Below are positions 35,146-47,100 of a DNA stretch of 64,000 nt, one piece after another. The first letter of the stretch is position 1; each line of letters opens with the position of its first letter. The translations under genes and the position numbers were made by a program. A model generated the notes under the pieces. That model was not told the origin of the DNA, did no database searches, and saw only the letters and a program-made list of their open reading frames with translations. The stretch is from Norana najaformis (Eukaryota > Annelida > Clitellata > Crassiclitellata > Hormogastridae), in contig OZ029927.1 in NCBI GenBank assembly GCA_964023275.1, positions 14,137,222 to 14,201,221 on the forward strand. The letters are read 5' to 3'.

Positions 35146-38100
35146 TTATTATTTATTATTATTATTATTATGTTGAAGACGGATGGTGCTGCAAGATGTG
35201 TATACACCCACCATGGCTATGTTTTTACTTTGTTCAGCATGCATTTGGACTGTCTTGGAACACATTTGTGTAGATCAGTTAGATAATCATGTGTGAGGTA
35301 CTTAAAAGGCGCTATATTAAGTGTTCTGGTTCATATATGCATTCATACACACACGTATGCTTACTTATCAGTTAGACACTTGAAGTGTATTCTGTCATAT
35401 TGGAAATGTATGCTGTTATATTGGAAATGTATACTGTTATATTGGAAATGTATGCTGTTATATTGGAAATGTGTGCTGTTATATTGGAAATGTATGCTGT
35501 TATATTGGAAATGTGTGCTGTTATATTGGAAATGTGTGCTGTTGCATTGGAAATGTATACTGTTCTTGTCACATTTATCCATTTCTTATGTGGTTCTTTC
35601 TCTGTGTAGCTTTGTGTGTAAATTGGTCTGTGGTGGTGCCTGCATATAAACCTGTCATTTGATTTTTGTTAATCTGGCAGCTTAGAGCTTACAATAACAT
35701 TTTTTGACCACTGTTTTTACAATTTTTATAACGGCTTCATTCTAAGCGACCATTGCATTGTGGTAATGGCACTATAGAAGTCATTAGATTAGCAGAGATT
35801 TGTACTTGAATCTGATTTGTGATTAGAGAATTGTGGTGCTTTTGGAATACTCCGAATTTTGATATTCCACTTGTTTTTAGAAAACAGTAGAGCTGTTTTT
35901 CATATTTTTTCTTGTTTTTTGAATATAATGATTTGCTTACATTTGATGGGAATTGATTTTTATTCAGCAATTGCTAATAAAATATTGATTTGAAAACAGG
36001 AGAAATTTCTTTTTCGTATCTTTGACTTTTGAGTCGGCCTGTAAAGGACAGAAGGTTATAAATCTTTCAAAAGCATTCAGCTGATTGCCTAAGTTCAGTT
36101 CAGTTTCTGACTTAATTTCGTTCCTTTCTGGAATTAACAAAGCGTTTCTTAAGTAATATTTTGGTAACCACCTGATCATTATTATGCTATCATTGTTATG
36201 ATTATTATTATTATCATTATAATTATTATCATTATAATTATTATACTTGCTTAGGATCAGAAACAGGAAAATAAAAATGAAAAAATCACTTTCAGTTACT
36301 GGTACATATACACCAAGTACAAGCAAGCATACTATATAAATACACAAATATACACGCATGCATACTTACACACAAATATATGTATACATACGTGCCTTCT
36401 AGGTACAGGTGCATACATACATACTGGTAGATATATACATGCCTACATATATGTAGCAAATCAGTTGATGTTTCTGTATCGTGCTTCTATATACACATCT
36501 GTATCTAAGCATTTGTGTAGTGCCACTTGAAAACCACTCAAACCAAAGGTTTGTCTGATGAATCAAAAATGCATCATCGGTTTTTAAGGTTGTACACTAG
36601 AACCTTCATGTAACACCTGTCGTTATAACACAAATACTGATATCTAACAGGATAATGGACATGGTCCCCACATTTAATTAAGGTCTATAACATTGACCTA
36701 ATTATAAAGTGATTAAGCTCTGTGACATGACCTAATTACAAGGTAATCTGTAATCTGTTAAAACAGTCCCTATATAAGCGGCTTCTAAAGGTATTTTTAT
36801 TCAGATGCCACTGTATGTATGTATATAAACCTTTGTGTATAAATTCTGATGGCTTAGAACCAGGTCTAGGTAGATATATATATATACATACACACACACC
36901 TCATACATTTATTCCTTTCTGTACCTTGTCTATAAATACCATACATCATTGTATACACGTGTTCATTTATGTGTGTATATATACGTATATAACCTCCTAT
37001 ATGTATTAATTTATATGCATGTATATATGTATGACCTTCTACATTATTATTATTATTTATTAGTGTTATTATTATTATTAATAATTAGAAACTTCTAGAG
37101 CACCGATGTCTAATGCACAAGGCGTCAACCGATGGTGCATCAAATTTAAGCTACTTTCAGGTCAATAATAATTGACATGGAATAATTTATGTACTTGTAT
37201 ATGTGTATATATATGCATGCATATATATATATATATATATATATATCCTCATACATGTAATAATTTCTGTCTATGCTTACATATGATGTATACTCAGGAA
37301 TGTTGTTTATTATTTACATGTTTTGCTGCTACAACAGGATACATGGTACTTACTTACTGATTTACTTCATTGGAATCTTTTAATCTGGTTTTCCAAGAGG
37401 TGTTCTGGCTCTTGTTCTGCCGTATTAATTTACGGTTGTTTAGACATGGTGCACCTACCTTGATCGTGTGTTTATAACGATCTATGTTGCCCTTATGTGC
37501 TTCTGATGGCTTAGAACCAGGTCTTGGTAGATTTACCACCTGTGTTCAGGTAAAGGAATGACGTAGCGACTGGCTTGGCCGTGTATCCCTTCGAGGATCT
37601 GTCCTAGATTTATTTCAAGTGGTAGAAACTTCTGTTTGTGATTGAAAATCCATAACTGAACATTACTGTGTGTAAATTCTGAATGAAGAATTTGTTGGAC
37701 TTCAGTAGCGTGCTACAACGCATGAAGGAAATTTGGTAATAAATTGCCTCTTGTGCTAATTTAGAGACAACTTGTTGGACTATGTCGCCACTTAGGATTC
37801 TAGCTATGCGTACTTAGCTAGTGTGTATTCATTCTGTTCTGCTATGAAATAAAATATCATGGCTGTAATTTTAGGGCAATTAAGGTTACCAGGGTAATTA
37901 ATTATTCACTGGTATTCGGAACGTGGGTAATAACTGTGAAAGTAGGTCTTTCAGAAGCTGCTGGACTTGCCAGACCTGGAAGGCAGGAATGGGTATGAAG
38001 TTTTAGGCAAAGGATTCTCGCAAATCCATTACAGTCTTTTGAGGCAGATGATGAGTTCCATCAACTGCTTAGTGCTGTTCTGAGACAGGAGAAGAGTTAC

Positions 38101-41100
38101 TCTGGAAACTGTGGATGCTCTGCTGAAACACAGTTCCGAAATGTCACGTATTTATGGCTTGTTGTTGGTAACTAAGCTAGTGCAAGTATTACAGCCGGAC
38201 TGTCATTGTTTGGCCTTTGGCTAGTCTATGCCTGGTTGATTAGGACTAGACGTTGGCATGGCAAACAAAGGAGCCCATCCCAGGATATGAAAAAGTGAGC
38301 AGGTGTGATTCTCAGAAGGCTACTTGTGATGTTTGAAACAGGCACTTAACATTTGGTTATTAAGTAGACTCACTTAATATCAAATTGGCTTTTCATACTG
38401 AACAAGTAGGCCTACTACTCCTTATCACAGATGACTAAATCTGTTCCTTGAATAAGATCATTCTTCTAAAGTAGGACTAGAAGACACACCCTCACACAAG
38501 TGCACGCAAGGTTTATCCTAACGTCTTGTATCTAATACACTGGGACCATGTTGTGGCCCTTTGCTAAACACATGTGGGCCAGGTGATTGTGAAAGGAAAA
38601 TTCTTAGTTTTATGATGAAATGCCTTTCCTATCTGAACTTATCACAACCTCTCTCTGGTTCATCATCATCATTGTAGTCGTCGTCGTCAGTTCCTGATCC
38701 CAGCAATTTGGCTATGATGGCTGCCAGTTCTTTTATCTCTCTACCCTTCCTGTCTGATCTGACCACGACCTCTTTCTGGTTGGTAAACTTTGATGACCTG
38801 CCGACCTCTACAGACCACATACCTGCAGAGGTTAATGGCTGAACAGGTGTATTCGTGTTTTCGTTTATGTTCTGCCACCCACACCTGCCCTCACACGCTC
38901 TGTAGTGCCCGAGAATGATCATACACATTCCTTGTGCAGCACACTTCATCAAGTTGAAATCTTGGATCTGCTGAGGTGCTCAAAGTAAGGAGGCTCCAGA
39001 TGTTTGGAGTTATTGCATGCTGCTGTGGCAGGCAAGGCTATGCCGGGGCTCCAAGCCATGTTACCCTGCCCTCCATGGAGCCGGAAGTGACCAGTTGGTG
39101 GGCCTAGACACATCTGGACCTATGGGGCAGAGTCCAGTACATACTAGCTGAACTTTTGGATACACAGGTTCTAGAAGAGTCACACGATGATCAGTGTTTA
39201 CCTATGTAGGGTGCCAGACCATAAAATGCCAATAAGGACAGCTTAAATTAGCATTTACGAGCTTCAGAACATTGTCACGATTAGTAATCTTCACCCTAGA
39301 AAAGCTTGTCCAGTCTCGGGTGCAAATATTTGATTACATGTACAGATCCCTTGCTCTTACACATCTACACGACAATATTGTGCACTGTCTTGCAAAAAAC
39401 CCTTCTCCCTGGAATAGTATTTCCATGTATGGCTTTACTTGTGTCCTCTAGCAAATTCACTGTAATGAGTGCACCGACCGTACACTGTCAGTGGTGAGGG
39501 AGAGGGCCAGCCACCCCCCTCATATGCCGAGGCTAAAAAATGATTTCATTAACGCTTTGTACCAATTTTTGCCAATCAGGGTAGCTTAAAGGACTGCTCT
39601 TCCGATACCTGAGCAAGTAAAATCTACAATGTTAAATACATCCTTGGTTATATAGCTCCTTTGAGACTTTGAGATCCACCACTGATACCTTCTTCTGCAG
39701 TAGTCCGTAGTTTGAAACCGTGTCTGTTTTGATTTCAGTGGGCGACAGATGGCAGCATGGACGAGGCAAGGATGACGACAGCTTGAGTTGGTCCGACGGA
39801 CTGATCCGGAAATTTCTGGATCAAATTAGAACAGTTGCCGAACAGTCGCGGTCGGTTTCCTGCCTCCCAGGAGCCATGGAAGTCAGCCTGCTTAAAAATC
39901 CACTCTCGGTAGGCAAAGCATTTCTCTTCTGTTTGGCCCTTTTACACTTTGTAGAACGGGACGGGATGCGGCTGATGAGTGTTTAGATTCGTGCAGAAAT
40001 CTGTATGCATGGAACACGTTGGCTGATCGGTTGGGTGCCTGCCTTATAACACAGTGTGTAGGGTTAAGCTTCCCCTGAGAGGGTCAGTGTGTGTGTGTGT
40101 ATGTGTGTAGCTATGTCTGTTTGTATGTATGGATAAATGTGCATATGTACGTTTGCCTGTGTGTATGCTTGTATTGTAATTGTAACTGTAATCAAAAACT
40201 TATAAAGCACCACTTCAAGATAAAACTCATCAGAGGCGCTCCTGGCCCGATGTCCCAGAACTAGTGGAGAATAATATGGTATATATGAAATGAATACATT
40301 TAACATAGCACCTCTTAAGTACCTCACATGTGATGATTGTTCTTTTTCGCCGAGGTTGGTTTGGCAGCGCTTCTGAGTAGTTTTCTTGAAGGGGCGCTAT
40401 ATAAGTGTTCTGTATAAATAAATAAATAAATTCTAAAACGCATAATTGCTTAGCACCATGAATGAAAGTCAGCTGACCTTTTAGATGAACTAAAACAAAG
40501 CAGAGCATTGGTTGTTTTCTATCTGAAAAGATTTTTTAAAATATCTGCAGTTGAAAAGTTTAATAAGGAAGACAGATGTTATGTGTAAATTTTCTGTAGC
40601 AGCCCTGCAAAAAAGAAGTATTGAGTAAAGAGATGGACTGATGGATCAGATCAAAAGAGGCTTAAAATATTAGTTTGAATGATTTAAAAAGCAAAAGTCG
40701 TGCTATGCTAAAAGTTGGAAAATGATTATGCCATGCTGACAGATCGAAAATAATTATGCTCTGCTGAAATGGAAAATAATTATGAAATGTGATGTGAACA
40801 CGAACACTAAAAATTGACAGATTATATTGCTGAAGACTGAGAAAATAGCTGTCTATTTCTGTAACGATCTTTTCTCATGTTACCTATATTACTAGAAGTT
40901 TTTCTAACCTTCCACAGCCATTTTAGAGGTCATCTTTTTATAATATGAGCAGCTTTTATATCAGCAGTTCCTAGCATGTTCAGTGATTCTATTTAAGTCG
41001 GGAAATTGATGTCATGAAGCGTTTTATGACATGGGTAATGAAAGAGCTAATTACCACCTTGAAAGCGTAGGCATTCCTTCGTTATCAGACTGCGTAATGT

Positions 41101-44100
41101 TGTGTTCCATTTAGCCATTTCCATTTATATGCAGGTTTGGCTTCTACGTTCATCCGAATTTGTGTTTAGCTCACATTACGTCTTGCACATTGATGTGAAC
41201 TTTTGCGCAATTTTTGTGTCGTGTCAAGCTACCTGTTCTATTTCTGGCCATCTAATTATGCTAGGCTTTCTTTTTTATAATAATGCGCTTGTGTATATCA
41301 CAAATTCTGTTATTACACGGTCTGGGAGATGGATCGTAAAATTAGTTGAGCTATATAAAATAAGCCCATCGTAGCATGATCTAGTTATAAAGTGATTCTT
41401 GAAGTGGCTCCCAAAGACAGCTTTATAACAAGTTTTTGATGTATTCAGGCAAATGATGATGGATTGCGAAAGCATCTGATGACACTGGCGTGCTTTGGTT
41501 CCTGTTTTCTCCTAGGGGTTTTTTCTGTCGACTGACCAGCTATCCTTGGATGACCCGGACTGTGTGGCGCAGCAGAACGACACGCACTACTTCTGGAGAA
41601 CAGGCCTGGAAGCTTGTGGAGGCGTGCAGCGCCATCATGCGGATAGAATCGTGGTTGAAAATGCGGTCAGTACAATTAACGCGAACCAAATGCGGTGTTG
41701 GTCGATAAGCAGCGCTTTGCAATTATGCTGCAGCGGGTGCCATGGGATGTTTCACGTGGGAATGACTGGTCTGGTGGTGGCATCAGGTCGAACTGATGTA
41801 TGGAATTAAATGGAGGGATTTGTCGATGTAGGTTTATGTTGTCGATTATTGTGTAGGAGATGGCTGTCGGAGTGTGTTACAGCTGTCCAGAGTTAAGCTA
41901 TGGTGTTTCTTTTCTGTCAGGGCCAGTTTTGACATTTTGGGTGGCTGGCTAACGGGCTTGACCATATTGGCTGGCTGGCTGGTTAACTTGATGATTTGAC
42001 GTGCTTGGTTGCATTTTAACTGGCTGATGATTTGATGTGCTTGGTTGCATTTTAACTGGCTGGCTGGCTGTCATTGCTTGCTTGACTGATTGATTGACAG
42101 ATCCTAATCAGGCCAATAAAGCCACCTGTTGGCCAGTCTTTGGATGATTTCTCTGGATCCGGAATGAAGCAAATGGAAGAAGGAGATGGCGTTGATGACA
42201 CGTTTTCAGATGATGAAGATGTATCACGTTCAGCAATGACCGTCATCCGACTGAACTTTGCCTGTACCTTCCCACTGGATTCAGACTTCCCTACGGTAAA
42301 TGCCATCTCTATAATTGGCCTAACAGTTCATTTGTATAATTTCAATTTTCCAGGTTCACAAATACTTGTTTGGATAGCGATTAAGATCTGGGTTTGTTAA
42401 GGTAAGCAAGCTGTTTTTTGTCTCCTCTGTTTTCACCCACTGCTCAGGAATGACCAGTGATTTTGCTGTCTTTTATGCTGTTATATTTTAGGTGTTCAGA
42501 GTTTTATGGCCAGATGTTTATGAGATATAGGCAAACCTTGTACAGTCACATCTTACAACTTACAAGAGCAATTACAGGTCTTGACCCTTGGACTGCTGAC
42601 TCCAGCCTCAAACCAATATTAGCTTAACAAAAAATCATTGATGCCTGCCCGAAAATTATCTACTTAGTCTCAAACCACTGGAGCCAGCCCAAAACCTCTC
42701 TGGTGCCAGGTGTCGTACCACTTGCGTCAGCCCTCATACCACTTCATACCACTGGCAGCAACCTCAGAACTGCAGGGCTACTATTATTTGGGCATTTTAT
42801 GTATACGTCAGTGCTTACCTATAAGTGCTTTTGTAGTATTTTCATTACTGCTCTACAGGGAGCTTAGCATTGCATTCTAAGAACTGGTTTCAGTCAGAGG
42901 CTGATTTACTGAGGCCATTTTCTTAATCTGTTTCCAGGATGTGGACTATTATCTGCGACTTTACAAAGATGCCCTTTTCCAGCACGAGATCGTTTCATTT
43001 CCAGTTATCGTTGGGGAGAACCAGTCACTGTATATCATGGCGGGAATCCATACGGGTCAGTAGTACTTTTAATTGAAAGGGAGGAAGAAAAGCTTTCTTA
43101 AGCTTACTCTGGGTATGAAGTGTTAGTGGCTTAATTTTTTTTAACCTTGGCATATGAGGAGGACAGGTGGTTAGTCATCTGCCTCGCCATCTGTTCATCC
43201 CATTAACAGTGTGTAGCTGGGTTTGCTGAATTTTGCTTAAAAGATGACTGAATCTGGGGTAGCGCTAATTAAGGACTCGTTTATTAATTAAGAACTCCAC
43301 AACTTAGTTGACTGTTGACATTAGTCTGAGGAAGTGTGGTTCTCGGGTTTGAAGATCTTATACTTTAAGTCATGGATGACGAGATAACATACAGAGATGT
43401 TGAATTTTAGATCTGATAGATAACTGTGTTTCAGTGGCTTTGAGAGAGCCATGAAAGGCTCTATGTAAATGTTCAGATACATACATACTTACATACAGCA
43501 TATCTTTATGGGTTGCATTCGGTTGCTTGGTATGGGTTTTGTGTCTTTACAATGAATTGCCAATTCTATATGATGCACCAAGAGTTGAACCCCAGAAACA
43601 GTTACAGAAGGCTGACAGAACATAGTCAGAACTTAGTTTTTATACAGGGATATAAGCTTGTTGTTTTGCAAAGCTTAGGAATGTCTGCTAGCTAGTTTGT
43701 TGTTTGCAGATGAAGTGAGTAGGTGGGTAGTTAAAACAAAGACATTTGTCAACAGAAAGTGATGTAAGTGAATGATGCTGAGACTAAAGAGAAGCATCTG
43801 AAAGATGAGGATGCTGAGTTTAGTTTTGTGTTGCACTTCCACTTCTTTTTGGATTACATTACATTACATAACATGTTCGTGTATTTTTTTATTTCCTGTG
43901 AGTATTTGCAAAACACGAAAACTAGCTGGGTATGGGTATGAGTGTCATTATGGGGTGACTGTTTACTGGTTAGCATGCTGCACTGTCACCCCAGGTGTTG
44001 GGTGTTCAAGTCCCATCACAATGAAAAGGTATTTGCTATTCCTCTAGTGCCTCTATTGAACTCGGGGTATAAATTTAGTACACCTGATCCTGGCAAGATC

Positions 44101-47100
44101 ATTATTGGCAGGATCAGATGGCTAGGGAGAATTGTGTTTATAGGAATTCGACCTGGTTCTCCAGTAGATTATGATTTTGATTAGAATGTCACTTGAAGCG
44201 ACCATCGATTGATACCTTGGGCATTATGATGATGGCGCTGTAGAAGTCATTAGATTACGTTAGATATGTGTACCTTCTTCTTCTATGAGTATCTTTGGGA
44301 AATCTTTTTAGGAGTGGATTTTGTGCTTTCCAATTTTAACTAGATTATTATAATGCAATTTAATGTTTTACAGTACTTGTTACATTTCATGTTGTTATTA
44401 TTGTTTTGTAAACTTTAAAGTCTGTTAGTTAAGTTTCTCTTAATTAAATCCTTTGAATTACGTTAACCCTTTGACAGCAGCAGTGAAAACTTTTGTAACT
44501 TATATTATTATTATTACATTATTCTTGTATTTGTCAGTGGTTGGTGAATAAGTAAGTGGCTTCAGATCAGATCAGTTCAAAACATTATGACTGTTGGATC
44601 ATTGTCAGTATTGATTGAAATGTTATTTAATTAACATGTTTGGGTTCTAGAACAAGGACTGCAAGCGAACATTGAGAGCTGTAGTGTGTTTCCTACGGCT
44701 GTTCCGGGCCTTCTGCAGCACCCCCTCATCATCAACAGGTGCATTGTGGATGAAATGGTCGTCTGGAAAGATGATGGACCTTTTGAAGATGCAGTCCTAG
44801 CAGAGAGGTTTGAATTTCCCTTCCGAAAGTGGTGGGGAGATCATACGAGTGTTGACCTTCGCTGTGACCTGACTGTTTGCAACAGGCTAGCCAACCACAA
44901 GGCTGGCATACCACAGGTTAAACTCAGTGGTGTTAATGTTAGTTTTAAAATTTAGTTTTAAATAATAAGAATAAAATTTCTACTGTTTAACATAATTTTG
45001 TTATTCCTGCTCAAGGGATATTTTCTGCCTCAAGCAAAACTAATTTTTTCATTCCTGAGGGATGATAAATACCTCTGGTAAAAAAATAATCATCATCATC
45101 TTCATTATCACCATCATCATTACGATGGTCAGTCAGTCTGTTGAAGGTACAGTCATGTAGCCAATTTAGGAATTAAATTCACCTTTGGCCGTTTATTTCA
45201 ATGCCTCGTCATGCAGACTTCCACTGTTTTGCGGAATTACCAGTAGGTGTTCGTGTACCTTTGATTGATGCCTTATGCATTATTATAATGACAGTCCTAT
45301 AGAAGTTATCAGATGAGACAAGATTGCTTGCCTTGATTTTCTCACAGTGCCAGCCAGGTCCAGCCAGGCGTTGTTTGGCTTCTGGCGGCCAGCATTCGTC
45401 TGAGCCAAAACAAAACACAGTGGCCAAAATGCTGGAGATTGGGCCATTGGTGCTGCACTCTGGTGTCAACAATTCTGTTTCCTCAGGTACGCTGTGATCA
45501 TACCCCCCCCCCGACGGGTCGTATAGACAGAGTTATTGTGGACTTTTGTGTAGTGCCAAGGTAATTGTAATCACAGATTTATGTAGCGCCTTTTCAAGAG
45601 AAACTGATCAGAGGTGCTTCTGACCTGACAACACAGGCGACGTTTGAACAGAATGTTTTTCAAGCTCTCACAGAAAAGATTAATCTAAAAGAGATCGGCA
45701 TTTAGTGTTAGTGGCATCATTTTCCTGGCCTGAGCATATGTAGCTGGTGGTTGCTTCTCTGTCATGACAGAAGCTGATGACTCGACATTTGTGTAGAGTA
45801 TTTTAACATAGTCAAGAATTATTTATGTAGCCCCGGTTCTCTCTTACCTCTTGCTAATAACTAACTGCGGGGAATTTATTATTTTTGAGTAGCAAATTCA
45901 GTGGTGCTGGTGTCTGACGCACTTTTGTAGCGGAGTTACATAAAGCAGAAATTGATGCCATACTGGGAGATGAATCTTGGTCCACTGTCCACCATGTTGA
46001 CCAATAGGCTTCAAAGTGATGCAGGTCACGCTTATGGCAGCTTTTAAAAATGATTACTGGTTTTAAACAATTTAAGGATGATAGCAATATCGTTGATTAT
46101 AATAACACTAGATTTTATTATTATAACCTGAAGTTTTGCATTAGTGGTGTTTCATGTAAACGGATTACTGCTAATTTGAAACAAGACGTGGATCTGGATC
46201 TTTTATGAGCTAGTATCTTCTTTTGTGGCTCCTGTTGCATGGTTCTTGTGAACTTGTTTTCTGATGGTGGTGGTGGTGGTCGTGGTCGTGGTGGAGTGGT
46301 CGTGGTGGTGGTCGTCATGGTGGTGGTCGTGGTGGTGGTGGTCGTGGTGGTGGTGTTGGTCATGGTGGTGGTCGTGGTGGTGGTGGTTGTGGTGGTGGTC
46401 ATGGTGGTGGTGGTCGTGGTGGTGGTCGTGGTCATGGTGGTCGTGGTCGTGGTGGTGGTCGTGGTCGTGGTGGTGGTCGTCGTGGTTGTGGTGGACTTTT
46501 CTTTGGTGTTGTCTGTCTTTATATGTACATTTACATTACTTTGTGTTCTGTGTGTAGGCCGAGTGTCTCAGGTTGTAAGTGTATCAGAACCAAGGCTGCA
46601 TCCTGTGGCTCCAGAGGATGAGGAATTGTGCAACCAGGTGGTTAGAATTGAGGGTCTGGATTCCCCAACGGTCGTCGGAATTGCATTTGCAGCATTCTTA
46701 ATCGGAGCCTTGTTGTCAGGAGCGCTCTGGTACATTCACAGTCGCACAGGTATAACTGGAATGGAGGTTTTGGTATTGTGTTTCTGTATGGAATTATTCT
46801 TGTCTGTTTCATTACGTTACCTCCTTTAGACTTCTATTCTGCATGTGTGGCATGGTTGTATAGTGGTAACGCTTTTGATCAATGATCATGCGGTTATGGG
46901 TTCGACTCCATGTAACGACCCTGGGCAAGTTGTTTGTGTACTCCGTGCCTCTGTCACCAAGCAGTATAATTTGGTACCGACACAAGCTGGAAAGTAAATA
47001 GCAATCCTGCGATGCACTGGTCCCGTGTCCAGGACCGTGGGATTTGTCCATTCTTGGCTCAAGGGCCTAAAGAAAGGGGATTGAGCACCTCCCCTATGTC

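Larger units (their letters stand above)
31821..39738 (+). other. Intron 8 of betaglycan (largest, 7.9 kb)
   Basis: Carries a tRNA-headed repeat (32035-32185), a GAT/GAG/GAC run (33120-33210), the second 5S-derived element (33318-33365), a C-run (33476-33487), a 39-bp satellite (33985-34180), TTA runs (35090-35170, 36190-36245), a 21-bp satellite (35385-35565) and AT tracts (36870-36890, 37205-37245). Vertebrate betaglycans have a long variable linker here, so an unrecognised linker exon cannot be excluded, though exons 8 and 9 join in phase. Confidence 0.65.

Noticed and set aside
38629-38952. 107-residue minus-strand frame with an acidic DDDDYNDDD stretch
   Set aside because: No family likeness or supporting splice sites. 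The acidic run comes from a short triplet tract. Left as intronic.
46239-46829. 196-residue open frame joining a poly-Val run to the transmembrane exon
   Set aside because: The Val run is a GTG/GTC tract in intron 14. A clean acceptor at 46557 and the phase with exon 14 show that only the part from 46558 is coding.
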